A program made the position numbers and the translations under genes. DNA of 64,000 bases from Sipunculus nudus (lineage: Eukaryota; Annelida; Sipuncula; Golfingiida; Sipunculidae), in contig CM049322.1 in assembly GCA_026874595.1 (NCBI GenBank), forward strand, positions 26,137,400-26,201,399, read 5' to 3'. Below the pieces are notes generated by a model. That model did no database searches and was not told where the DNA came from. It saw only the letters and a program-made list of their open reading frames with translations. Below, piece after piece: positions 35,501-45,195 of this stretch. Numbering within the stretch: the stretch's first letter is position 1; each line of letters begins with the position of its first letter.

Positions 35501-36900
35501 AGCCTGGATCTATTTATAGCTTTGGCAGACTGCCAACTGTGTCAGATTATGCAGCAGGTCAAGAGTTCACTCAGTGCAGCCAGGCTTTGGCAGACTGCCA
35601 ACTGTGTCAGATTATGCAGCAGGTCAAGAGTTCACTCAGTGCAGCCAGGTACAGGTCAAAAGTTCACTCAGTCTAGCCAGGTGCAGGTCATGAGATCACT
35701 CAGTGCAGTAGACTGAGCCAGCAAAATTCACTCGGGGGCAACTGCCTTTCTCACCTAAGCCTGGTCAGCCCCATGCATCAGACTCAAGGTAAGTTTGATG
35801 TATCGGCTCGATATTTTGACCTGTCTATGTGTCTTTGATGACTTTCTCGTTCACAAGACAGGTGTTGCCACTTTTGCACAGTGTATGTGCCTGCTTATTT
35901 CTATGAAGGAATTTGATATATCAGCCTAAAATTGGGCATATTCATACATATCGAATAGCTTTGTCGTATACAAGACTGGTGGTGCCACCTACAATCATTT
36001 TTGCACAGTGTGTGTCCCTGCTTTTTTCTCAGGAGGGGTCTGATATATCAGTCTGAAATTGAGCATATGTATATATCTCTGATAGCTTCGTTGTATACAA
36101 GACGGGTGGTGCTAGCTACATTCTTTTTGTGTTGTGTGCACCCGTGCCAGAATTTCAGCAGTGATGTTTGTTTAATTGTTTCTTATTCAAAATGTTTAGT
36201 ACTTGCATTGTTCATATACATGAGAAGTAATGGTCCAGCGTCCAGCATTGAAGCATTATACCTGGTGTATTTCCCAATGCACAGGTTTGCATTAGGCCTG
36301 TAGTTCTTGTTTAAAAAAAATTTCAACACATTTTTTTCTCAATTTATGAGACCTTAAACGACGCAGTCGTCCCTTAACAGGGCTCAAATTGTAACCATTG
36401 GTCCTAGAATCTTTAAACTTGATTTCCAGGGAGATCTGTGAAAAATCTTCTTTGAAACGTGAATTAAGGTCTCTGTTACCCATATTTTCTGAGCTGTGGG
36501 GCTTATAAGCACCCCTCAGAATAATTGAAAATTTGATACCAAAGTAGGGCACAAATCATAACCATGGGGCCAAGAATCTTCAAACTTGACATCCTGAGAG
36601 TTCTTCAAAAGTTCTCACCAGAAACCTGAAATTGGGTCACAGTGACCTATATTCTTCTGAGTTTTGGGGTATGATTGAGCACCCCAGAAATAATGCGAAA
36701 TGCACACAAATTACCAGATTCCTCATGAAAGGCTGGTTGGATTATCATCAAATTTGTTGTACTTATGGGTCTTGATGAACTTAAGCTAATATCGTGCACA
36801 ATGATGCCACCTATCTTAATTATAGTTGTCTGTGCAAGGCCATATTATCAACATGTCATTTGGCTCAGCATCATGATCCATGGGTCACTTTTTATTAGCT
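32540..36900. repeat. Right arm of the large dispersed inverted repeat (copy C)
   Basis: Collinear reverse complement of 4,424-8,760; landmarks are given with copy A. The left end is TTTTTAGCGAACCTGTGAGC and the right end carries CATGATCCATGGGTCACTTT (36,874-36,893). The minisatellite 'GGTCAAGAGTTCACTCAGTG' lies at 35,140-35,700 and includes an exact 65-bp duplication (units from 35,520 and 35,585). The 139- and 85-codon ORFs here follow the minisatellite and have no recognised domain. Confidence 0.8.
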
Positions 36901-37139
36901 CAACTGACATAAGTCATCTAAGTTATAGTGATGGTCCTTTTGTTGTTTGCTGTCCGGCCGGCCGTCCGTTAACAAGGCACATTTTGAAACCATTGGACCT
37001 ATGAATTCAAAATTCTAAATAGTTAGATGTCCCCAAGTTCTACCAAACCTGAAATAGAACAGATTCATCAATCAAAATGTTCACAACAAGGCAGAGTGTA
37101 TTCATGATCCTAAAACTGCATCATCAAAAATGCAGTTTG

Positions 37140-38040
37140 CAAATAGTATCTGAGTTAGCAGTAGGTTTATTGTAAAACCTAGCAAAATTCTTACTGTTAG
37201 TCCAACCTGCAGTTTTAATGATAGTGTCTATTGGCACAGCAATAGACATTGGCCTTGCTTGTAGCTGCTGCCCTACAGCTATGAGCACTGAACTTATTAG
37301 TATCTATTCCAGCAGCCTGGATAGTATATTTGATCCATCGGGACAAAGTGTTTGTTTAGACTGGTCTATGAGGTTTAATACATGCTATAAACAATTGAAA
37401 GGTTTCACCTATGAGTCTTTGTGTCCTATGTATGTAAGTTTTCACATTCAACAGAGGACAAAGTTTTGAGTCATGCTTGTATTCTGGCAGTTGTAGGTCT
37501 TGTTGAAGTCTTCCTGATTTGGTTGTTTTAAGCAGCAATTCAATTTTTATAACGCATACTTGGTCAGAGAACCTGACATCCTTAACATTAATCCCACACA
37601 GTGTTTGCACTCTTTGCCCTGTAACTAATGCTAACAGTGTAGCCACTTTACATGTTAGGTCTTTTAGTGGCAGAGGCTCTTTCAAAGTTCCAATGTATTT
37701 TAGCACTACATTAGTGTCCCAAACCATGGTGTTTTTGGGGAGTGATGGCCTTAATTGAAAAACTGCTTTAACAGATCTAATGACTAAGGGTGAGACTACT
37801 GGCACCCAGTCCAGAGAGATGAATGTTGAAAGAGAGGAAAGTGCTGTATTAATTCCGCTTTAACTAAGACCTTTTTCAAATAATTTTGCCAAAAATGATA
37901 ACATGTTGCTCAAAGATGGTGCATGTGAATTTTACCCATTTCCTGATAAAGGTGTCATATTGCTCTTTTGTTCCTTGTCTCCATGATTGCATAATGACTT
38001 TTGCAGCTTTTAGTGGAATTCCTTGGTTTTGTTAGGATTG
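37140..38040 (-). pseudogene. DIRS-type tyrosine recombinase, broken
   Basis: The N-terminal core-binding part (37,900-38,040) reads SWRQGTKEQYDTFIRKW. The catalytic part begins with VATLLALVTGQRVQTL, in which the Arg of TGQR is the first catalytic residue (ORF 37,356-37,805). After an in-frame TAA (37,356-37,358) follows FSAHSCRAAATSKA, the H-x-x-R box (37,272-37,283). After a frameshift near 37,245 follows VPIDTIIKTAGWTNSKNF with the conserved Trp, then ARFYNKP with the nucleophilic Tyr codon at 37,172-37,174. All catalytic positions are still recognisable, but at least one stop and two frame changes break the gene. Motif identity is from family knowledge; the frame reading is direct. Confidence 0.85.
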
Positions 38041-38330
38041 CCTGATAGGCGCCAAGCTGCCAGTTTCATGTGATTCAGTGGGTGTACTGCCTTCTTGTCG
38101 TAGGGCAACACAAGTGCCTGTTGGGTGGGTGGTAGTAGCCTGGGGCAAGCTATCAGCAATCTGGTCAGCTGTGTGAACCATGGTTGCGTCCTCCATATTG
38201 GTGCAATCAGTATCAGTTCTGCTTGATCCGTAATCACTTTCTCCAGTACTCTGTTCAGCAGACTGAAGGGTGGGAAAGCACACATTAAGGAATCCTTCCA
38301 TTGAGAAAAAAAGCATCAGTTGCTTTTGCA
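38041..38330 (-). pseudogene. DIRS-like element: linker between RNase H and recombinase
   Basis: Two overlapping frames. One reads LILIAPIWRTQPWFTQLTRL then LPPTQQALVLP and KLAAWRLSG, the Trp-rich segment that in DIRS-like polyproteins separates RNase H from the recombinase. No catalytic residues are assigned here. Confidence 0.7.
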
Positions 38331-38449
38331 TGCATATCTAGCTTCCAAGAAACATTACTGTTGCACTGTTTATTCAATGATGATGCAAAAAAATCTATTG
38401 TATGTTGTCCCAATAGTTCAACTAATTTAGTAAAACATGCTCTATTCAT

Positions 38450-38846
38450 CATCCGTTCAGTATTGTCATGAAATAATCTGGTCTATTTGCTTCTGTATTG
38501 TCTATACCAGGCAAATGTGCAGCACTGATCCACAAATTTTGCTTTTCTGCCCATACCCACATATGATTTGCCACAGAATTTAACACTGCCATTCCCTCCC
38601 CCCCCCCCCCCCCCAAATGTTGTTTACATAGGCCACAGCAGTGGTGTTATCCATTTGGATTCTGATATGAGAGTTTTTCTTGTGGCTACAAAAAAATTGG
38701 AGGCCTAAAAAACCTGCCTGAAGCTCTAAAAAATTCAGATGTTTGTCAGAAAAATCATTAATCCAGTTATTCCCTGTTTTCTGAGATTTACAAACTGCCC
38801 CCCAACCTGATTCTGAAGCATCAGTCTGGTTTGTGAGAGCTGGGGT
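38450..38846 (-). pseudogene. DIRS-like RNase H domain, degraded
   Basis: Reads TDASESGWGAVC (first catalytic Asp, 38,800-38,825), then FLELQAG, then IQMDNTTAVAYVN (Asp of the DNTT box, 38,640-38,651), a poly(G/C) run that breaks the frame (38,588-38,615), then HMWVWAEKQNLWISAAHLPG and NTEAN. These are the standard RNase H landmarks of DIRS-like elements in order. The frame is lost at the homopolymer. Confidence 0.8.
38588..38615. repeat. C-rich homopolymer run
   Basis: TCCCTCC followed by a pure C run inside the degraded RNase H. Other C runs occur at about 40,397-40,409, 41,619-41,632 and 46,713-46,723. Confidence 0.9.
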
Positions 38847-39450
38847 TTACAATCTGATAGGTTTTGCTTTGAGGTTATCAGTATTTGCCCACCACTGGAA
38901 GTCTTGCCTCATCTGATCAGTTATTTTCATTGATTTACCTAAATCTCCTTTAGCTGCTCTTAGAGCCTGTGTTTTGTGGAATTCCAGCTGCCTATAATGC
39001 ATCTTTCCATATTTAACTCCCTCACAATATGCAACCATAACCCCCAAAACTTCAGTCATCTCTTTTATGGTAGCCTTCTGTTTAGATAGAAGCCTTTTGC
39101 ACAAATTTGTGAATTCTGACATTTATCTCCTATCAATGAGACATTCATGTCAACTGAATAAATTACAAACCAAGCATGTTTACCTTCTGTGATGGTTGTA
39201 GTACAGACCTATCTGGATGTTCACAAAATCGAGTTCCCTGACAAGGTTACACATGGCAGCTACTGAATGATAACACTCATCCTTAGTTTCCCCTAGGATC
39301 AAAATATCATCTATGTAACCTGCCACAACATGTCCTCTCTCTCTGAGGTAAGTAAATACTGGTTTGAGTAACTTGGTGAAGAAACGCGGTGCTCAAGCTA
39401 GCCCATTGGGCATGGAAGCAGTGTTCTCCACTAGAAATTCTGATAGGCTG
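38847..39450 (-). pseudogene. DIRS-like reverse transcriptase (palm and thumb), broken
   Basis: Reads ENTASMPNGLA, an in-frame TGA (39,393-39,395), then APRFFTKLLKPVFTYLRERG and VVAGYIDDILILGET, with the catalytic YIDD box at 39,306-39,317. It continues into a thumb/connection segment (ORF 38,847-39,122: VLGVMVAYCEGVKYGKMHYR, then LEFHKTQAL). The N-terminal fingers are absent. At least one stop and one frame break make it non-functional. Confidence 0.85.
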
Positions 39451-39497
39451 GTGGTAAGCGCAGTTGAATCAGGCCTGGTGCTTACCTGTTGCGCGTA

Positions 39498-40339
39498 AAG
39501 CATTTTTAGCTCAGCTGACTATAAGTCATCTGAGCTATAGTGGTGGTCCATTGTCCGTCGTCCGTCCCTCTGTCCGTCCGTCCGTAGATGTGGCACGTTT
39601 TGAAACCCTAAGACCTAGGAATCCAAAATGCGGCAAAATGTTAGATGTCCCCAAGATCTCCTACCAAGCCGAAAACTAGGTCTTTGCGACTTCGTTCCTT
39701 TTAGAAATGAAGGAAAAACCTCAATTTCTTATTAAAAACCTATTTTTACCATTCAGGACTGCCTAATATCAAAACCACTCATCTGTTTTTCCTCATATTT
39801 ACCATAATTATTCCTCTATATAGTTCCTATGTAGATGCCAGAAATTATGTCTGTATTATGTAAATTTAAAAAGTTATGGGCCCAAACATAATGGACTTAG
39901 TAAAAAATCAGGAAAAATATTTACTCACTTAACATGAAAAATTTTGAAACGAGAGTCTTATTTTCTCCCAAGTATATAACTATGTTTAATTAAGATTCAA
40001 TTGTTTACCCAAAATTAGATCTGAATTTTGTAAATTTTATAAGTTATTAGCATAAAAATAAAATCAGTACCTTAAATTTTGCCCAACTTTGACCATGGCA
40101 TGTTTTTTTTCCTGTAAGTACCATTGATTTAATTTTCACAGCATGTAAACATAAATATTTAATTTGTTTAAATCTGAAATTTGAAAATAAAAGCTTGAAA
40201 ATTAAGCTAGTTATTGATTTTTTTCTTGAGGCTCTGTTGTAGTCATTTGCTTTGATTACAGATTACAGATGCAGGGTCCCACTCAAGGTCACGGGAAGTC
40301 AGCTATGCCAGATTTCTGATTTGTTACAGTCACTTGGGG
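39498..40339 (+). repeat. Repeat terminus and unassigned intronic sequence
   Basis: 39,498-39,590 is a TTTTTAGCTCAGCTGACT terminus with GTCCGTCGTCCGTCC-type sequence; the following 'CCTA(A/G)GACCTAGGAATCC' unit resembles 27,240-27,420 and 36,960-37,040. 39,790-40,339 shows nothing recognised; part (39,795-39,850) is the reverse complement of 19,820-19,860. Confidence 0.55.
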
Positions 40340-42415
40340 GAGATCCCCTGCTGTGACAGGTGTACAGTTATTCTCATATCACCACCCGAATCACCCCCCC
40401 CCCCCCCAAAAACCCAACCCACCAAGTGTTATGCAGTAATTGTCATTGTTTTCACTGTATCTCCTTAATTGTAATGCTGTTTCCACTCCGATATGCAAAA
40501 ACTTTCCTTGAAAAAGTAATTCAAGGTGTAATCCAGCATTTTTAAAGAAATCAATTTTCTTTTAAATAATTTTAACAAATATAATTGAACCCATCAGTAT
40601 GCTTAAATTTATAAAATATGAAGCACATTATTTTTTGTGGTAAAAAATAAATAAACATTTGTATGCATGATGTGGTGTTATCTGACAAGTTTGAGATTTA
40701 TGATGATGCAATTGAGAATTATGAATCAACTTTTATATTCAGATAAATATGTTATATTGGAAATGTATAGAAATATAAACTTAAATTAAAAAAAGAAATT
40801 GATGTGATAAAAAAATGAGGATTCAAGACAAACATTTGTTCATTATTTTCTTGCCTCAGCAGAATTTGAGATCAGGCTTTGTTTGCCCTGTTTTATGTTG
40901 TTACTTAGTTATATTTCAGCTTTATACATTTCATAAAAAAATACATATATATTTAATAATATATATTATACAACAAAATAGATTCAATTGAACAAATGTG
41001 TAAACTACTGAAATGTCAGCAGTTAATCAAAAAGCCAACTAATGATGATGGTAATAGTACAGATCATTTGTTCACAAACTGCTCACATGCTTCAGTTTCA
41101 ACATTAGGAAACACATGGTCAGGTCACAAAATATTATTTGCAACAATTTCTTGCTCATCAATACAAACAAATCATATAAACCAACCATGGCCTGTATTAC
41201 CTCTTCCTCTTACACTTTATCTCCATTTGATATTATTTTAGATTTTTTACTTCAAGGTCAACTTGAGCTGAGCACAGTGACCCATGGGTCCCTTGTTTTT
41301 TTTGGTAAAAACAAATATACATTTGTATGCATGATGTGGTAAAAATTCACAAATATGTACATTTGTATGCAGGATGTGGTGTTATCTGAATGAGATTTAT
41401 GATGATGCAATTTAGAATTATGAATCAACTTTTATATTCAGATATATATTTATTATATTGGAAATGTATAGAAATATAAACTTAAAATAAAAGAAAAATG
41501 ATCTGATAATAAAAATGAGGATCTTATACAAACATTTGTTCATTATTTTCCTGCCTCAGCAGAATTGAAGATCAGGCTTTGTTTGCCCTGTATGTATATG
41601 CAGAAGTGTTGTTAATCCCCCCCCCCCCCCCCACATTGATTCCTTTGCACCTGTGCTCTGGGACATTAGTTGTAATTGCAGATGTGTAAAATTTAAATTA
41701 ATTTAAGGAATAATTGGATTGAATCATATTCTTTCCTCAGGAGAACGGAACATAAAGTGATCAGCTCTGTCTGTCCATCATCTCTCCATTATCATTAAAT
41801 ATACATTAATTATGAAATTTTTCCTATAAGCACTGTTGAAATAACTTTCATATGCTGTATGTGCATGGATTTTAAGCTATTAAAGTCTGAAATTTGAAAG
41901 CAACTTATATTATATAAGTTATATATGCAGTTGTGTAGTATTGCAGAATTTAAACTTTAATCCCATCATTCCACCCACTTCCCCACACACCACCACCACC
42001 AAGTCCTTGCATCTGTGGACTGGGGACATTAGTTATATTTCAACTGTATACATATTATAAATAAAAAAAAATACATATATTTGATAATATATATTATTAA
42101 AAAATAGGTCCAATTGAACAAATGTGTGAACTACTGAACTGGCAACAATTTATCAAAAAGCCAACCATTTTAATAATATATTTCTTATGGTCACCAAATG
42201 CTCACATGCTTCAATTTAAACATAAGGTAATGCATGGTTTGGTCAGAAAAAAATAATTGCAACAATTTCTTACTCATCAATATAAACCACTCATGTCAAC
42301 CAGCCAAAGCCTATATTAACTTTTCCTCTTAGACTTTATCTCCATTTGGTATTATTTTAGAATTTTACCTTCAAGGTCAACTTCAGCTGAGCACAGTGAC
42401 CCATGGGTCTCTTAT
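40340..42415 (+). repeat. AT-rich repeat family, tandemly duplicated (~705-715 bp offset, plus third partial copy)
   Basis: 'GATGTGGTGTTATCTGA' and 'ATTTATGATGATGCAATT' at 40,668-40,720 recur at 41,375-41,420. 'GATCAGGCTTTGTTTGCCCT' at about 40,872 recurs at 41,570. The 3' half (40,920-41,298) recurs at 42,050-42,415. Both copies end with 'TCAGCTGAGCACAGTGACCC'-like sequence, the palindrome GACCCATGGGTC (41,279-41,290; 42,398-42,409) and a CCCTTGTTT or CTCTTATTT end. Confidence 0.75.
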
Positions 42416-43240
42416 TTTTCTCTATTTTTGAGACCTTTAAAGATGCAGTCATTCATTAACAGGGCACAAATCATAACTGTTGGACTTAGAACCTTGGCCA
42501 CCAGGGAGGTTCATGAAAAATCTTCTTGGTAACCTGAAAATAGGTCTCTTTTACCCATATCCTTTGAGCTATGGGGCTCAGAGGTAACACCAGAATAATT
42601 AAAGATATGATACAAAAGTGCCAGTATCTAACTAACTAATGCATTGATCATCATGATTTTTTGCATGCAAATTGATCATGGAGTGTTTAATCAGTTCCTA
42701 TAGACTGAATTTTTTTCCAATTTTCATGCATTTTTTTCTCTCTTTTTTTTGTGACCTTAAGATGAAACATTCTGGCTGTTAATAGGGCACAAGCTGTAAC
42801 TGTCAGACCTTGAATCTTCTAACTGTTTATCCAGGTAGGTCTTAGGCAAATCTCCTTGGAAATCTGAAGTCATAGTGACCTTATATTCTGCAAGATATGT
42901 GAAAGAACATGTTTTGAGCACCCAATAGGACAGAATAAGATGATTGGTTACAGTTGGACCTAGAAATTTCTAATTTGATTAAGATCCGGGGAAGGTTTAT
43001 GCATAAATATCTTTGAAACCTAAAATAATGTCACTGGGACCTATATTCTGCAAGCTGTGTGAAAGAACTTGATTTTAACACATTAGTCACATGGGCACAA
43101 ATGGTAGCAGCTGGATTTAGAATGAGGTCTATTTGCAAAATGCATGATTTTTGGCACTGTGGGAGTCATGTTACCCATTGCTCAATTTCCCTGGATTCAG
43201 CTGAGCGTCATGGCCCATGGGCTACTAGTTAGAATTATTG
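42416..43240 (+). repeat. Diverged 337-bp family units and CTAG-type terminus
   Basis: 42,416-42,720 is a diverged unit of the 28,483 array ('GAGACCTTTAAAGATGCAGT', 'GGGCACAAATC'). 42,780-43,190 corresponds to the reverse complement of 10,890-11,560. The end at 43,198-43,226 reads CAGCTGAGCGTCATGGCCC, then ATGGGCTACTAG: a hairpin GGCCCATGGGC followed by CTAG. Confidence 0.65.
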
Positions 43241-43920
43241 ATTACATTTGCACATTTTTTGTCTGTCAAATATATCCTTTGTAATAACTCTTAGGCCCAT
43301 AACTTTTTTTTTACTTATTGCATGATTAAAAGGTTTCAGACCGCAATTTTCATTACAATAGATACTTATAAGATTCAGTTTATGCTCATTTAAAATTGTA
43401 CAATTCTAATTTTTTTACAGCATTTTATTTTAGTTTTTAAATTAAATTTGAATTATAATACAACAGCTCATCTCCATGTTCTTCCTTATTCCATATTTTA
43501 CAGGGTTTCATATATTCCCAGTGGATATTTTAAACATATATTACTTTCCCATAGTTGAAATACAGATAGTTTCTACAAATACTTGATTATTAGAGGCTCC
43601 TGCATCTTTGATGAAGTCCATGAAAGTATGTAGCACATGTAGTATTTTTCTTGCATCCATATATTTAGTATTTCATATTCCCAAATAGCAAGGCCATTTC
43701 CTCTTGGTTTTTCAAATGCTGTTGTCAAAAAATAGAAATGAGTACATTTTGCATTTGCTAAAATTTTTCAAAGTTCAGCTGAGCCTCGTGACCCATGGAT
43801 CCCTTGTTTGTATGCCAGAACTTTATAAATTTCTGTCCAGTGAATTCATCTGAGCTCTGTAACCCATGGTCCCTTGTTTAACATAAGCATGTAGTTAATG
43901 TCTGAAAATTTATTTTGTAG
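43241..43920 (+). repeat. Dispersed repeat, inverted relative of 18,495-18,925, and two degenerate termini
   Basis: 43,345-43,750 matches 18,495-18,925 in reverse complement. After it lie two short end-like motifs: CAGCTGAGCCTCGTGACCC with CATGGATCCCTTG (43,774-43,808) and GAGCTCTGTAACCCATGG with TCCCTTG (43,852-43,878). The last ~40 bp hold the RPS25 exon 4 acceptor. Confidence 0.65.
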
Positions 43921-44006
43921 GTTTGATCAAGCAAGTTGTTCAACACCACAGCCAGGTCATCTATACCCGCGTCACAAAGGGAACAGATGAGGAAGCCAAG
44001 GCATAG
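43921..44006 (+). CDS. RPS25: RPS25 exon 4: C-terminus and stop
   Basis: The acceptor TATTTTGTAG is followed by GT, completing the split Gly codon, then LIKQVVQHHSQVIYTRVTKG, then TDEEAKA and TAG (44,004-44,006). The QVIYTR(N/V)TKG motif is the conserved end of the eS25 winged helix, followed by a short acidic tail. The whole protein is 1+27+61+28 = 117 residues with the split Gly at residue 90, slightly shorter than the 125-aa human protein because of the shorter N-terminal lysine tail and C-terminus. The frame is intact. Confidence 0.95.
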
Positions 44007-44029
44007 AACATGTGTTGCATAAGAAACAG

Positions 44030-44035
44030 AATAAA
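44030..44035 (+). promoter_or_regulatory. RPS25: RPS25 polyadenylation signal
   Basis: Canonical AATAAA 24 nt after the stop codon. A GT-rich stretch (GTTTTGTTTTATGTGTGTG, about 44,057-44,075) downstream is the expected companion. The 3' UTR would be very short, as usual for ribosomal protein mRNAs. Confidence 0.85.
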
Positions 44036-44219
44036 CCTTGCAGATTAATAATCAGGTTTTGTTTTATGTGTGTGAGAGAGTCATAGGAATATTTGAGGAA
44101 GAAAAACTTGTTCCAGGCCCCACCTTTTCTGCACTCTTCAGTTAGCAACATATATTTAGATGGGTAATATTGCAAATGTATACATTTTATAAACTTGAAA
44201 ACAATTTGATATAATAAAA

Positions 44220-44496
44220 AAATTAAGATCTAATTGAAACAATTTTCCTACCAAATTGTTCAATATTTTACAGAAATAATCCCTGAAACAATCTCTCAAG
44301 TTTGTTCTGGTGGTTCCAGTTCAGTGATATTTGACCCAGTTCAGGAGGCTGAATTTAGTCATTTGGCGAAATAAGCATACTAAAATTACAATCTTAGAAA
44401 TGGCTGGAGCTATAATCACCATATTTATGCAAATGTTGGTCATATGAGTCATATTTGAAATTGAGGTATTGGTGGCGCCACCTGCATCAACCTTTT
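44220..44496 (+). repeat. Fragment of the copy A/C repeat family (5' of insertion)
   Basis: Matches 32,790-33,050 ('CAAATTGTTCAATATTTTACAG', 'AAGCATACTAAAATTACAAT', GGTGGCGCCACC at 44,471-44,482). It is interrupted in a T-run by the element at 44,497 and resumes at 45,196. Confidence 0.75.
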
Positions 44497-45195
44497 AGCC
44501 CTTAGGCTGATGGGCTATTGTCTTCACCCCAGCTGTCTGTCTGTCCGTCCTGCATCTTTTAACTTTTACCATGTGAGCGGGATATCTCTCAAAGGATTCA
44601 TAGTAGGAATTTTATTTCTTTTATGAAGATGTATATTGACAAAATCTCAGTCAAGTTCAAAGATGGTTGACCTTGACCAATTTATCTAAGTTTTAGAGCT
44701 GATTATAGAAAAACACTTATAAGCTTATTGCTCAAGAACAATTGGGTGGATTTTCACAAAACTTTCCATGAAAATTGGGACTGATGGTCTGAACCCACTG
44801 CACAAGTTTTGGGGTGCCACCTACAATTTCTGATTTTTAATGAATTTTTATGAGAGTTTTCATATTTGGCCTTGCAAGTGGGAAATCTCCAAAGGTATTC
44901 AATACAGGAACTTCATTTTTTCAGTGCGGATGCATATTAACAAAATCTTGGTCAAGCTCAAAGTTGGGTGACCTTGACCTACTTTTCAAGATCACAGAGC
45001 TTAGAATAAAAAACAACTTGGAGCCTATTTCTCAGGAACCACTGGGTGGATTGTTATGAAACATGGTATAATGATATGCCTTGATGAACTCTTTAAGTCC
45101 TGCATGAGATCATCTTACCATACTTGCAAAGGTGCTACATACCTCTCCAGATTAAATTTATTACTGGTACATGTACAGACCTGCTGATATTCTAG
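44497..45195 (+). mobile_element. HINE-like element (699 bp)
   Basis: Starts AGCCCTTAGGCTGATGGGCT, a 5' stem-loop (AGCCC/GGGCT), and ends with the palindrome GTACATGTAC (45,167-45,176), then TATTCTAG (45,192-45,195). The flanks 'CATCAACCTTTT' and 'TTTATATTGGGGTTATCAGT' join to match 33,030-33,060 and 34,190-34,230, which gives a T|T insertion. The core has two ~300-bp related halves ('GGGTGGATT(T/G)T', 'GACCTTGACC', 'TCAAGCTCAAAG'). Confidence 0.8.

Larger units (their letters stand above)
37140..39490 (-). mobile_element. Decayed DIRS-like (tyrosine-recombinase) retrotransposon
   Basis: On the minus strand the order is reverse transcriptase, RNase H, tyrosine recombinase, the pol order known for DIRS/Ngaro-type elements. 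The 5' part (gag, RT N-terminus) is missing: homology stops near 39,490, where a TTTTTAGCTCAGCTGACT terminus begins (39,498). Several in-frame stops and frameshifts are present. Terminal repeats were not found. It lies antisense inside RPS25 intron 3. Confidence 0.85.
26907..43920 (+). other. RPS25: RPS25 intron 3 (~17 kb, repeat-filled)
   Basis: Donor GTATGT and acceptor TATTTTGTAG bound a 17,014-bp phase-1 intron. Nearly all of it is transposon-derived: HINE-like elements (27,449-32,308), the copy C repeat (32,540-36,900), a decayed DIRS-like element (37,140-39,490) and a duplicated AT-rich family (40,340-42,410). Phase and peptide continuity between exons 3 and 4 (KKG-LIKQVV) confirm that they belong together. 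Confidence 0.85.

Noticed and set aside
35030-35716. 139- and 85-codon ORFs in the right repeat arm
   Set aside because: They read through a minisatellite; the inverted copies at 5.8-6.3 kb and 12.2-12.5 kb do not keep the frame open.
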